A stretch of DNA of 64,000 nt, taken from Tragulus kanchil (Eukaryota; Chordata; Mammalia; Artiodactyla; Tragulidae). Position numbers and translations under genes: made by a program. The notes under the pieces were generated by a model. The model made no database searches. It saw only the letters and a list, made by a program, of their open reading frames with translations, and was not told the origin of the DNA. The stretch spans positions 94,337,001 to 94,401,000 of the forward strand of contig JAIOJX010000005.1 of the NCBI GenBank assembly GCA_022376925.1, written 5' to 3'. Below are positions 34,383 through 46,420 of this stretch, in pieces (within the stretch, counting starts at the first letter, position 1; each line of letters begins with the position of its first letter).

Positions 34383-36386
34383 CTACAAGGCCTGCTCGGG
34401 CACTCGCTTGTGGAAGATGACCGACTGTCTCTGCTGGTACTGCTGCTTGCGTCTCTTCCGCTTGTCACACTGACACAAGAGCAGCATCTTGAAAGTGGTT
34501 CTGAATGTCTTGTTGCACAGGGCATAGCACACAGGGTTCACGGTGCTGTTGATGTAGCACAGCCAGTAGCCCAGATTCCAATAGGTTTTGGGGATGCAGC
34601 TGTCACAAAAGGTGTTCACCAGAACCATGATATTGTAGGGGGTCCAAGTGATGATGAAGGCAAGCAGGATGGCGCTGAGGGTCTGGGCCGCTTTCTTCTC
34701 CTTGATGAGGGACATCCGTTTCCTCTTAGTGATCTGGCTTCTGGTCTTCAGAGCAAACCTCTTGGCCAGAGTGGCTTCCTTAAAGGACAGAGGTAGAGGG
34801 GCCGTGGTCTTACCCACCGAGGAGTTGACATCAGAGGCCTTGGCTGTGTCCACGGCTGACTCTAACTGGATGGGAAGCTTGGAGAAGCTCTTCTGAAAGC
34901 TGCCTCCATCATCCATGCTCTGCTGGGCCTGCAGTTTGCTGGTTTTCCTCTCCAAGCCCACCATCCCCAGCTCCTCCTCTGGCACCTGCAGGTTGTCTGA
35001 GGAGGGTAGCTTGGTGGAGTTGAGGATGGTGCTGTGACCTGGAAGCTTGAGCACAATGGAGTAGATGGCTCTCGTCTCCGAGCCGATGTCCTCCTCGTCA
35101 GAGGAGGCAGAGTTCTCCAGGGAGGCAGCGGCATCATTGTTATTCCAGCTGTCACTGCTGCTGTGGTCTTGGTCCATCTGCTCCACGCTCGGCTTCCAGC
35201 TCTTGGTTGTGAACCAGAAGTGGCAGCGTCCATCCTCCTGGCAGAGCGCTTCACGCCTGCTGTTGAAGCTCATAGCTGCTGCAGCGGTCCGGGGGCAATC
35301 TTCCTGGCCTGGCCCGAGCGCTTCATTCGCCCCTCTGCTGTTAAACAGGCAGCTTCTTTCACCCTCGGTGATAAAACATGTTTATCAGCGCTGGACATCA
35401 CTCCCACCCTCGCCGCACTCCCTCCTAAGGTTTGTGGGTTGTGCGCATTGGGTGACTGTTGCCGACCACGCCCTGTTCTACAAGGCCTGCTCGGGCACTC
35501 GCTTGTGGAAGATGACCGACTGTCTCTGCTGGTACTGCTGCTTGCGTCTCTTCCGCTTGTCACACTGACACAAGAGCAGCATCTTGAAAGTGGTTCTGAA
35601 TGTCTTGTTGCACAGGGCATAGCACACAGGGTTCACGGTGCTGTTGATGTAGCACAGCCAGTAGCCCAGATTCCAATAGGTTTTGGGGATGCAGCTGTCA
35701 CAAAAGGTGTTCACCAGAACCATGATATTGTAGGGGGTCCAAGTGATGATGAAGGCAAGCAGGATGGCGCTGAGGGTCTGGGCCGCTTTCTTCTCCTTGA
35801 TGAGGGACATCCGTTTCCTCTTAGTGATCTGGCTTCTGGTCTTCAGAGCAAACCTCTTGGCCAGAGTGGCTTCCTTAAAGGACAGAGGTAGAGGGGCCGT
35901 GGTCTTACCCACCGAGGAGTTGACATCAGAGGCCTTGGCTGTGTCCACGGCTGACTCTAACTGGATGGGAAGCTTGGAGAAGCTCTTCTGAAAGCTGCCT
36001 CCATCATCCATGCTCTGCTGGGCCTGCAGTTTGCTGGTTTTCCTCTCCAAGCCCACCATCCCCAGCTCCTCCTCTGGCACCTGCAGGTTGTCTGAGGAGG
36101 GTAGCTTGGTGGAGTTGAGGATGGTGCTGTGACCTGGAAGCTTGAGCACAATGGAGTAGATGGCTCTCGTCTCCGAGCCGATGTCCTCCTCGTCAGAGGA
36201 GGCAGAGTTCTCCAGGGAGGCAGCGGCATCATTGTTATTCCAGCTGTCACTGCTGCTGTGGTCTTGGTCCATCTGCTCCACGCTCGGCTTCCAGCTCTTG
36301 GTTGTGAACCAGAAGTGGCAGCGTCCGTACTTCCTCCTGGCAGAGCGCTTCACGCTCTGCTGTTGAAGCTCATAGCTGCTGCAGCT
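34244..36386. repeat. Tandem duplication D10 through the CHRM3 coding exon, period about 1096 bp
   Basis: Copy A is 34244-35340 and copy B is 35341-36386. Identity is near total until about 35215. Beyond that, copy A has small deletions (35230-35285) and then about 55 bases (35287-35340) that do not match the receptor gene, apart from a garbled echo of 'gagcgcttcacgctctgctg'. Confidence 0.95.
34383..35286 (-). pseudogene. CHRM3: CHRM3 C-terminal fragment (D10 copy A)
   Basis: Encodes the last ~290 residues of the M3 receptor: the distal third intracellular loop, TM6 ([22 protein letters not shown]), TM7 with NPVCY, and the tail ending VPEQAL. It breaks at its upstream end, where the frame departs from receptor sequence (small deletions, then unrelated bases). 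It is the left copy of D10 and is probably an assembly duplicate rather than a second gene. Confidence 0.9.
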
Positions 36387-37249
36387 TCGAGAGCTGCCCG
36401 TGGGGTGGACAAAGTTCTCTGCCTCGGCCTCCGTCCCAGAGGCCTGCAGCCCAGCAAGCTCTTTGGTGCGTTTTTCAGTTTCCTTATAGATCCTCCAGTA
36501 CAAGATGGTCATGATGGTGACAGGCATATAAAAGGCAGCGATGGCTGTGCCGAAGGTAATAGTGGGCTCACTAAGGAACTGGATGAAACACTCCTCTGGA
36601 GGCACAGTCCTCTCCCCAACAAAGTACTGCCAGAACAAGATGGCAGGAGCCCAAAGGATGAAGGAGATGACCCAAGCCAGACCTATCATCACACCGGCGC
36701 GCTTCGTTGTTCGTTTGGCTCGGTATGTGAGTGGCCTCGTGATGGAAAAGTACCTGTCGAAACTGATGACCAGAAGGTTCATGACAGAGGCGTTGCTAGC
36801 CACATAGTCAATGGAAAGCCAGAGGTCACAGGCCAAGTTCCCTAATGCCCAACGGTTCATGATGATGTAAGTAGTAAAGAGGTTCATTGAAATGACCCCA
36901 ATGATCAGGTCAGCACAGGCGAGACTTAAGAGGAAGTAGTTGTTGACCGTCTTCAGCTGCTTGTTGACCTTGAATGCCACTATCACCAGGATGTTGCCGA
37001 TGATTGTCACTAAGGCCAGGATGCCCGTTAAGAATGCAATGAAGACCACCTGCCAGATGGTATGACCTCCCAGAGGGTCACTGATGGTGCCATTTGGAGA
37101 GGAGATATTCCCAGCTGCCGAGAAATGTTATAGCTGCCAAAATGAGTAACCGTTCCTGGGGGCAGCCCTGTATCTGAAGGGCCGTGAATCCAGGAAGAGC
37201 TGATGTTCAGAAACAAGGGTGAGGTTGTATTGTTATTGTGCAAGGTCAT
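35478..37249 (-). CDS. CHRM3: Muscarinic acetylcholine receptor M3 coding exon, one-base deletion near codon 44
   Basis: Class A GPCR at the plasma membrane that couples through Gq/11 to phospholipase C and drives smooth-muscle contraction and gland secretion. Coding is in one exon, as is usual for CHRM genes. The start ATG (37249-37247) has a good Kozak context, with a splice acceptor 19 bases upstream (37269/37268). The N-terminus has several N-glycosylation sequons (NNTT, NISS, NISR). TM1 starts near residue 68. The ligand aspartate is D148 in TM3, DRY is 165-167, the long third intracellular loop is about 254-490, and NPVCY is in TM7. The stop is at 35480-35478. Length is 590 codons, equal to the mammalian norm, if the one-base deletion near 37118 (ctgccga against ctgcccga in the second copy at 38237) is discounted. 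As written, the deletion shifts the frame after about residue 44; the frame from 37049 down is intact for 523 residues. Confidence 0.97.
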
Positions 37250-37386
37250 GGTGACTCTCTGACATAGTCTGGGGAGAAAAGAGAGAAGATGGGAGTCAGG
37301 ATCATTTCTGCCTTTATTGAATTTGTTCTCTGCATTGCATCCTCTAAAACACATGGATGACCTATCATCGGATAATATGTGTACCT

Positions 37387-37582
37387 ATGCTTAGTTGCTT
37401 AGTCATGTCCAACTCTTTGCAACCGCATGGACAGTAGCCTGCCAGGCTCTTCTGTCTATGGGATTCTCCAGGCAACAAGTCTGGAGTGGGTTGCCATTTC
37501 CTTCTCCAGGGAATCTTCTCACCCAAAGGAGTGAACCCCAGTCTCCTACATTGCAGGCGTTTGAGCCATCAGGGAAGCCCTA
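37387..37582 (-). mobile_element. Bov-A2 SINE upstream of the CHRM3 exon
   Basis: Reads from tatgcttagttgcttagtca to gagccatcagggaagccc, the reverse of Bov-A2. It lies about 120 bases into the intron before the coding exon. Copy at 38506-38701 from D11. Confidence 0.93.
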
Positions 37583-37923
37583 CTAATATTATCCAAAGAT
37601 AACAGAACCTGTATTATAGGTGACCATGAGACAGGTCAGTATATCAGGTTCATTATCTCATTTTAAATATGATGAGTTGTCAACTTTATTCTGATAAAAA
37701 CATAAATAAATGAAATCAAAGTGAGAAGCGCAGGGCAGGCAGCAATGAATTTGTTCCAGGTAGCGTGATTAACTGGTGCCATGCACTGAACACTGCACTT
37801 TTTCTCCACATTTCTAAATACAGACCACAAACACTTCCACACGATGGTGTTATCAAACAAAATCTTCCTTTCTTCTCATATTTTGAAAAGTAGGGGAAAT
37901 ATTGTAGAAGGTTCGACATTGAA

Positions 37924-38368
37924 AGTCAATGGAAAGCCAGAGGTCACAGGCCAAGTTCCCTAATGCCCAACGGTTCATGATGATGTAAGTAGTAAAGAGG
38001 TTCATTGAAATGACCCCAATGATCAGGTCAGCACAGGCGAGACTTAAGAGGAAGTAGTTGTTGACCGTCTTCAGCTGCTTGTTGACCTTGAATGCCACTA
38101 TCACCAGGATGTTGCCGATGATTGTCACTAAGGCCAGGATGCCCGTTAAGAATGCAATGAAGACCACCTGCCAGATGGTATGACCTCCCAGAGGGTCACT
38201 GATGGTGCCATTTGGAGAGGAGATATTCCCAGCTGCCCGAGAAATGTTATAGCTGCCAAAATGAGTAACCGTTCCTGGGGGCAGCCCTGTATCTGAAGGG
38301 CCGTGAATCCAGGAAGAGCTGATGTTCAGAAACAAGGGTGAGGTTGTATTGTTATTGTGCAAGGTCAT
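37924..38368 (-). pseudogene. CHRM3: CHRM3 N-terminal fragment (D11 copy B), intact frame to residue 148
   Basis: Starts at ATG 38368-38366 and runs in frame through TM1, TM2 and the first half of TM3 to LWLSID (D148), then breaks at the D11 join into non-receptor sequence. Unlike the other copy it has no deletion near codon 44, so it probably shows the true sequence there. The splice acceptor is at 38388/38387. It is likely an assembly duplicate, not a second gene. Confidence 0.92.
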
Positions 38369-38505
38369 GGTGACTCTCTGACATAGTCTGGGGAGAAAAG
38401 AGAGAAGATGGGAGTCAGGATCATTTCTGCCTTTATTGAATTTGTTCTCTGCATTGCATCCTCTAAAACACATGGATGACCTATCATCGGATAATATGTG
38501 TACCT

Positions 38506-38701
38506 ATGCTTAGTTGCTTAGTCATGTCCAACTCTTTGCAACCGCATGGACAGTAGCCTGCCAGGCTCTTCTGTCTATGGGATTCTCCAGGCAACAAGTC
38601 TGGAGTGGGTTGCCATTTCCTTCTCCAGGGAATCTTCTCACCCAAAGGAGTGAACCCCAGTCTCCTACATTGCAGGCGTTTGAGCCATCAGGGAAGCCCT
38701 A
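38506..38701 (-). mobile_element. Bov-A2 SINE, D11 copy
   Basis: Same element as at 37387-37582. Confidence 0.93.
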
Positions 38702-39514
38702 CTAATATTATCCAAAGATAACAGAACCTGTATTATAGGTGACCATGAGACAGGTCAGTATATCAGGTTCATTATCTCATTTTAAATATGATGAGTTGTC
38801 AACTTTATTCTGATAAAAACATAAATAAATGAAATCAAAGTGAGAAGCGCAGGGCAGGCAGCAATGAATTTGTTCCAGGTAGCGTGATTAACTGGTGCCA
38901 TGCACTGAACACTGCACTTTTTCTCCACATTTCTAAATACAGACCACAAACACTTCCACACGATGGTGTTATCAAACAAAATCTTCCTTTCTTCTCATAT
39001 TTTGAAAAGTAGGGGAAATATTGTAGATACATATATGATACTCGTCCAGCATGGCTTTATTCTCAGGCCCTGTGAGAAATCGACTTCATTCATTTGCATT
39101 TTATCCTTCTGGGCATTTACCTATCCCAGGTTTCAAACACAAGCAACTTTAAGGCAATTCCAGTCGTGTCAGTCTCATTGGAATAAGCGACAGGAGCCTG
39201 GAGCAAGGGCGGAAGTAAGCATATATCACTTCACAATATATTTTCTCTTTAATAAACAATTTGAAAAGGAATGTGTTGGTTCCTTGTAATGGTTGGGAAC
39301 AGTATACGAGGCAGCTATCTTTCACTTGATAATATGCAGAACCTTGACCAGACTGTTCTGAACTGATCGAACCAGTTTTGAATATATCTAATAGTTAGAT
39401 ATGTTATCTATAGCTATGAAAAAGCATCTAGCACCATACACATCTGCAGTAAGTAGTTGCAAAACAGCAATTAGTTCTTTTTAAAAAAAATTTGGCTCCT
39501 TTTATTGTTTTCAT

Positions 39515-39747
39515 TTATTTATTTGTATCCATCTTTATTCTTTGGACTTTGTAGGCCTCCCATTGCATTGGCTTCTCTCATTGCTGAGCACTGGCTCTGG
39601 AAGCATGCGCTCCAGAGCACTGGCTCATAATTGGACACACTGGTCCAGTCACCCCGGAGCACGTGAGATCTTCCGGGGTCAGGGATCGAACCTGCGCCCC
39701 TTGTACTGCAAGGCAGACTCTTTATCCACTGGATCACCAGGGAAGAC
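39515..39747 (-). mobile_element. tRNA-Glu-derived ruminant SINE
   Basis: Reverse orientation: ttatttatttgtatcc at one end, ggatcaccagggaag at the other, with cagggatcgaacctg (B-box complement) between. Probable target-site repeat gcaattagttctt at about 39468 and 39750. Confidence 0.88.
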
Positions 39748-39765
39748 CTGCAATTAGTTCTTAAA

Positions 39766-39956
39766 AATTTTTTTTTTTTTTAATTTGGCAGCAGCGGATC
39801 TTAGTTTTAGCACATGGAATCTTTGTTTTAGTTGCGGATGCAGGATCTTTTTAAAAGTTGTGGCTTGTGGGATCTAGTTCCATGACCAGGGATCAAGCCT
39901 AGGTCCCCTGCATTGCAACCACAGTGTCTTAACCACTGGACCAACAGGGAAGTCCT
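39766..39956 (-). mobile_element. CHR-type SINE
   Basis: T-run at 39768, then ggcagcagcggatcttagtt, ending accaacagggaagtcct. Confidence 0.82.
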
Positions 39957-39959
39957 AGT

Positions 39960-40305
39960 TCTTTTTTTATTTTAATTTTTAATTTTATATTGGAGTATGG
40001 TTGATTTGCATTGTGTTAGTTTCAGATGTACAGCAAAGTGACTCAATTACACAAACAGATATATTCATTCTTTTTCAGATTCTTTTCCCATAGAGGTTAT
40101 TACAGAATATGGGTAGAGTTCCCTTTAGGTGCTTGTTGACTATTTATTTTATATACAGTAATACATGTCTGTTCATCCCAAACTCCTAATTTATTCCTCC
40201 CCCAATCCACATTTCCCCTTTGGTAACCATATATTTGCTCTCAAAGTCTATAAGTCTGTTTTTGTTTTATAAATAAATTCATTTGTATTACTTTTTTTTT
40301 TTTTT
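39960..40305 (-). mobile_element. L1 3' end, reverse orientation
   Basis: The text tattggagtatggttgattt and gctctcaaagtctataagtc is typical of the artiodactyl L1 3' UTR in reverse. Confidence 0.7.
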
Positions 40306-41030
40306 TGTAGTTACTTCTGTCAAACTCTTGTTACCAAAATAAATAAATGACCAAGAATGTTTACAATGAATGCATCTCTAGTAAGATTCTCTGAGCCAAC
40401 AGGGAAAGCTTTAGGTTGAGACCCACTCCAAACTCTCAGAACTTCCGGGTTGCATTTCCAGGACGCAACTGACTCTGGGATTCTCACACCGACGACCTCT
40501 GCCGACTTTATTCAGCAAATCATTCTTCAGTGAGTGGCATTCTAAAAACTCCACATTTGAGAATCACAGCAAATATCTATTGAGACCAAGTCTACAGTGC
40601 CATGGTTCCTGGTTAAAAATGTTCAACTGTAAACACTTACAATGCAAATATGTACCCACATGCACATGCTAAGAGTGCTGCAGCACGCTTTAGATACGGC
40701 AGGTCAGGGGAGCTCTCAGGAGTGAAGTCAGATTCACAGAACAGAATTTTGGAAATGGCTTTTAGAGTAGCAGACCGTTTCCTTTTGGAAATGGCTTAAG
40801 GAGCAGCAGGAAGATTCTGGAGCCCCAAAGCCATAAGTTCAAATCTTAGTTTGCTTTCCGAGTGAGATCTTGGGTATTCCTTAACCTCTTTGAGTTCCAG
40901 TTTTCTCACTGAGAAATGAGAGTGAAACATTGTGTATAACGGAATAAATTCAACCTACAATCCAACAGTAACTGGTCAAAGAAAGTTTGTCTCTCATTGA
41001 AATGTTTTAACACATGCAAAGTGCTTAGAT
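40306..41030. other. Unique intronic DNA
   Basis: Nothing recognised. A T-run at 40291-40307 ends the preceding L1. Confidence 0.4.
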
Positions 41031-41084
41031 CACAGAGCTTTTCAGGTAGTACATGCTGTGTAAGTGTAGTGCTTGCTATTTTCT

Positions 41085-41424
41085 TTTATATTTATTTATT
41101 TCAGCTATTCTGGGTTTTCACTACTGCCACAGGCTCTTTTTAGTTGCAGGGAGTGGGGGCTACTCTCTAGTTGAGGTGAGCAGGTTTCTTGTTGCAGTGA
41201 CTTTTCTTGTTGTGGAACTCAGGCTCTAGGCCACATGGGCTTCAAGAGTTGTGGCACATGGGCTCCATAGTTGCGACTCCGAGGCTCTAGAGCACAGGCT
41301 CAATAGCTGTGGCTCACAGACTTAGTTGATCCACACCATGTGGGATCTTCCTGGATCAGGGATTGAACCTGTGTCTCCTGTATTGGCAGGCAAACACTTT
41401 ACCACTGAGCTACCGGGGAAGCCC
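41085..41424 (-). mobile_element. CHR-2-type SINE, reverse
   Basis: Tail complement tttatatttatttatttcag, multiple gttgtggcacatgggctcc-type units, ending gagctaccggggaagccc. Copy at 42238-42577 (D12). Confidence 0.88.
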
Positions 41425-41937
41425 TTTAGTTTCATTATTTACTGACAGTGAACTCACTCTGCTTTGGTGACCATGATGCTCAGAGCTCAATTTAGTGCAA
41501 AAGTAAATGATAGAAGAAAATACTTATTATACCTGTGTGGTATACATTTTGTGAATTGTCATATGTATTACCTCATTTCATCCTTAAAAATAATGTCATT
41601 TTAATAGGAAGTTGAGACCCAGTGGATTAAGTAATTTGTCTAAAGATTCAAACTAATGAATAAAGGTAAAGAGGCAGAGATTCATCTCCAAGTACTCTGA
41701 GCCTAAACCTACTGCCTCCTTGTGTAACTGTGGTATTACTCTGCCTCCCCACCAGGTTATCCATACAACTAGTCCCTCCTAACTGGCCACAATTCATTAC
41801 ATGCCTCTTTAAAGTATAATCGAAGACTATTGAAAAGTGTATATAAATGGTATATATCTATCGTGTATGCGGGCATGCACGCACATTCACAACTGGACAT
41901 AAGTAAGCATACACACCTTTACATACATAGATGTAAA

Positions 41938-42160
41938 CTAAGCCCATGAGCCACAACTACTGTGCCTGAACTTGACAGCCTGGGAGCCATAACTACTGAG
42001 CCCATATGTTGCAATTACTGAAGCCCACAGTTCACAACAAGAGAAGCCACTAGGTGAGAAGCCTGCATACCACAACAGTTTTAACTCCCACTAGCTGCAA
42101 CCGGAGAAAAGCCTGTGCAGCAGTGAAGAACCAGCACAGCCAACAATAAATAAAGTAATT
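41938..42160 (+). mobile_element. CHR-2-type SINE 3' part
   Basis: Repeated 'gagccacaactactg' units, then ccaacaataaataaagtaat. The tRNA head is missing. Copy at 43091-43312 (D12). Confidence 0.85.
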
Positions 42161-43338
42161 AAAATTTAAAAGGTCTCCTAGTTCACAGAGCTTTTCAGGT
42201 AGTACATGCTGTGTAAGTGTAGTGCTTGCTATTTTCTTTTATATTTATTTATTTCAGCTATTCTGGGTTTTCACTACTGCCACAGGCTCTTTTTAGTTGC
42301 AGGGAGTGGGGGCTACTCTCTAGTTGAGGTGAGCAGGTTTCTTGTTGCAGTGACTTTTCTTGTTGTGGAACTCAGGCTCTAGGCCACATGGGCTTCAAGA
42401 GTTGTGGCACATGGGCTCCATAGTTGCGACTCCGAGGCTCTAGAGCACAGGCTCAATAGCTGTGGCTCACAGACTTAGTTGATCCACACCATGTGGGATC
42501 TTCCTGGATCAGGGATTGAACCTGTGTCTCCTGTATTGGCAGGCAAACACTTTACCACTGAGCTACCGGGGAAGCCCTTTAGTTTCATTATTTACTGACA
42601 GTGAACTCACTCTGCTTTGGTGACCATGATGCTCAGAGCTCAATTTAGTGCAAAAGTAAATGATAGAAGAAAATACTTATTATACCTGTGTGGTATACAT
42701 TTTGTGAATTGTCATATGTATTACCTCATTTCATCCTTAAAAATAATGTCATTTTAATAGGAAGTTGAGACCCAGTGGATTAAGTAATTTGTCTAAAGAT
42801 TCAAACTAATGAATAAAGGTAAAGAGGCAGAGATTCATCTCCAAGTACTCTGAGCCTAAACCTACTGCCTCCTTGTGTAACTGTGGTATTACTCTGCCTC
42901 CCACCAGGTTATCCATACAACTAGTCCCTCCTAACTGGCCACAATTCATTACATGCCTCTTTAAAGTATAATCGAAGACTATTGAAAAGTGTATATAAAT
43001 GGTATATATCTATCGTGTATGCGGGCATGCACGCACATTCACAACTGGACATAAGTAAGCATACACACCTTTACATACATAGATGTAAACTAAGCCCATG
43101 AGCCACAACTACTGTGCCTGAACTTGACAGCCTGGGAGCCATAACTACTGAGCCCATATGTTGCAATTACTGAAGCCCACAGTTCACAACAAGAGAAGCC
43201 ACTAGGTGAGAAGCCTGCATACCACAACAGTTTTAACTCCCACTAGCTGCAACCGGAGAAAAGCCTGTGCAGCAGTGAAGAACCAGCACAGCCAACAATA
43301 AATAAAGTAATTAAAATTTAAAAGGTCTCCTAGTTCAC

Positions 43339-43831
43339 TGCTTGGGTTGTGCTCAGCTGATTTTACATTCTTTGCTTCCTCTTCCTCCGCCCTCCCTCCA
43401 GTCACTGGTGCACTCTGAATCTCACATAACCTCCTATAGCATCTTTTAAAATGCTTAAAATACTTTTTAAGTTTCTGCTCTTGTGTCATGTGGAATTGAT
43501 CATATTCTGTAGACCTATGTTTATCACTTATGTGATGCTGATCTTATTATAAATAAATACAGTGGTTAATGATCCCAGTGCTCTACATAAAAAGAAGAAA
43601 AAAGGTGAAAGATGACTGATGCATTATCAGTCTTTTCTTATTGTTTTTTTGGTTTCCATCAGTGCAATGCAGTAGATGTCTGTTATCTGTCTTTCCTTCA
43701 GCCATTCTTTTGCAAGTGGCCTGTCATCTACAGGATATATTTTTGGGTGGGCATCAATCACCTGGTTTGGATTCCTCTGCCTTAGTAATGGGCCTGAAGA
43801 ACATGCAACTGGGAGCAGTAAGAATAAATTT
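43339..43831. other. Unique intronic DNA
   Basis: No gene or repeat recognised. Confidence 0.4.
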
Positions 43832-46141
43832 GGGAAATTGATACAGATGCTGGAAAGAAAGAGGGTAATTCTCTGTCCCTTGGGATTCTTGGGTGCTGCT
43901 GACTATTCCAAAATGAAAATTGGTGAAGCAAGCAAACAGAGAGGGGAGAGATGGGGGAAAGAGAGAGATGGGAGGGAACATGAGGGAACAGAGACAGTAT
44001 GCTCATGATGGCCTCTCAAACACGGATCAAGGCATTCCTGAAGTTAACACCACCCCTTTGAACCTGCCAGTTAAAGAAGCCTACCACTTTCTTTGCTGTC
44101 TGGGCTACCTGAGAAAGGTTACTGTCACCTGCACCTGAAAGGGTCCTTATTAACGTAACTGTCATGAGCAGCATCAACACGTTTCACTGGACCACTACTA
44201 GCTTTAGGTCATTAAGATCAGCGCTGCAGAATTCTGTAAGTCAACACTCTGCCCTCCATGGACTTACCCTTTACATGAGAATACAGGACACGGATGAAAT
44301 AATTTTTAAAAGCACATAGTTTTTTAGGCAATGTCAAGTTGCTCCCTGCAAGTAACACATTATGTTCAAATTCAATATCAACTGATTTTGCTCAGCTATT
44401 TTTTTAAATTTTATTTTACTTTTTACTTTTACAGTGTTTTGTCATGTATAGACATGTATAATCCCAGATTAGTCATATGTGCATCCCTGGCTCCCATCCC
44501 TCCTCTGCCCCTGCCCCAGTCGCCCCCCTCCCCATTCCATCCCTCTAGGTTGTCACCCTGTGCCCCTGCAGGATCCCCTATTCCCACAGCGCAATGATGA
44601 TAGCTGTCTTTTTTACATATGATAGTATAGGTTTCCATGTTATTCCCTCTATGCCTCCCACCCACTATTCATTCCCCACAATGTCCATAAGTCTGTTCTC
44701 TATGTCTGTTTCTCTTAACGATTCACTGCGTGTGTTATCATTACCATCTTACTAGATTCCATATATATGTGTTAGTATACTATACCTGTCTTTCTCTTTT
44801 TCACTTACTTCACTTTTTATAATAGGTTCTAGATCCATCCACCTCATTAGGACTGATTGTTCTGCATTTCTTTTACATGTTCAGCTGTTTTAATGGTAAA
44901 GAGTATACATAGGAATTTTGGAACTAAGCTGGAGATCAACTTTTTAAAAACATTTCTTTCTTTATTTATTTTGGCGGATGGGAGGGAAATTGATACAGAT
45001 GCTGGAAAGAAAGAGGGTAATTCTCTGTCCCTTGGGATTCTTGGGTGCTGCTGACTATTCCAAAATGAAAATTGGTGAAGCAAGCAAACAGAGAGGGGAG
45101 AGATGGGGGAAAGAGAGAGATGGGAGGGAACATGAGGGAACAGAGACAGTATGCTCATGATGGCCTCTCAAACACGGATCAAGGCATTCCTGAAGTTAAC
45201 ACCACCCCTTTGAACCTGCCAGTTAAAGAAGCCTACCACTTTCTTTGCTGTCTGGGCTACCTGAGAAAGGTTACTGTCACCTGCACCTGAAAGGGTCCTT
45301 ATTAACGTAACTGTCATGAGCAGCATCAACACGTTTCACTGGACCACTACTAGCTTTAGGTCATTAAGATCAGCGCTGCAGAATTCTGTAAGTCAACACT
45401 CTGCCCTCCATGGACTTACCCTTTACATGAGAATACAGGACACGGATGAAATAATTTTTAAAAGCACATAGTTTTTTAGGCAATGTCAAGTTGCTCCCTG
45501 CAAGTAACACATTATGTTCAAATTCAATATCAACTGATTTTGCTCAGCTATTTTTTTAAATTTTATTTTACTTTTTACTTTTACAGTGTTTTGTCATGTA
45601 TAGACATGTATAATCCCAGATTAGTCATATGTGCATCCCTGGCTCCCATCCCTCCTCTGCCCCTGCCCCAGTCGCCCCCCTCCCCATTCCATCCCTCTAG
45701 GTTGTCACCCTGTGCCCCTGCAGGATCCCCTATTCCCACAGCGCAATGATGATAGCTGTCTTTTTCACATATGATAGTATAGGTTTCCATGTTATTCCCT
45801 CTATGCCTCCCACCCACTATTCATTCCCCACAATGTCCATAAGTCTGTTCTCTATGTCTGTTTCTCTTAACGATTCACTGCGTGTGTTATCATTACCATC
45901 TTACTAGATTCCATATATATGTGTTAGTATACTATACCTGTCTTTCTCTTTTTCACTTACTTCACTTTTTATAATAGGTTCTAGATCCATCCACCTCATT
46001 AGGACTGATTGTTCTGCATTTCTTTTTACATGTTCAGCTGTTTTAATGGTAAAGAGTATACATAGGAATTTTGGAACTAAGCTGGAGATCAACTCTTTTT
46101 TTAAAAAACATTTCTTTCTTTATTTATTTTGGCGGGGATGG
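43832..46141. repeat. Tandem duplication D13, period 1152 bp
   Basis: Copy A is 43832-44983 and copy B is 44984-46141. The join shares ggga. The last 20 bases of copy A (ggcggatgggag) are a condensed form of copy B text. Confidence 0.95.
44400..44895 (-). mobile_element. L1 3' end, reverse orientation
   Basis: The minus strand encodes the last ORF2 residues ([15 protein letters not shown] near 46050-45980 in the copy) followed by 3' UTR and the poly-A complement. Copies at 45552-46047 (D13) and in part 46881-47187 (D14). Confidence 0.85.
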
Positions 46142-46420
46142 GGAGGGAGGGGGGTGGGCGAGCCACTTCCACTGGTCTTTCATTTGTCTTGTTTCATCCA
46201 TCTTTGTTCTTTGGCCCGTGTGGGCCTCCCATCGCGGTGGCCTCTGTTGTCACAGAGCACCAGCCCTGGGCGCATGCGCTCCGGAGCTCCGGCTCGGTAA
46301 TTGGACACATTGGTCCAGCCGCTACGCGGCACGTGGGATCTTCCCAGGCCAGGGATCTAACTGGCGCCCCTTGCACTGCAAGGCGGTGTTCTTACCCACT
46401 GGACCATCAGGAAGCCCCTC
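46105..46420 (-). mobile_element. tRNA-Glu-derived ruminant SINE
   Basis: Reverse orientation, ending ggaccatcaggaagccc. It sits in unique DNA after the L1, with candidate target-site repeat tcaactct (46089 and 46418). Copy at 47243-47558 (D14). Confidence 0.88.

Larger units (their letters stand above)
36806..39027. repeat. Tandem duplication D11 through the CHRM3 start, period 1118-1119 bp
   Basis: Copy A is 36806-37923 and copy B is 37924-39027. Both copies contain the CHRM3 start codon, the 5'-UTR splice acceptor and a Bov-A2 SINE. The final 16 bases before the join (about 37907-37923, aaggttcgacattga) do not match copy B. Confidence 0.95.
41031..43338. repeat. Tandem duplication D12, period 1153 bp
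   Basis: Copy A is 41031-42183 and copy B is 42184-43338. One base differs in a C-run (about 41752/42904). The join shares ttcac. Confidence 0.95.

Noticed and set aside
34272..36845. Plus-strand frames of 174, 285 and 238 codons
   Set aside because: They are mirror frames of the CHRM3 coding exon.
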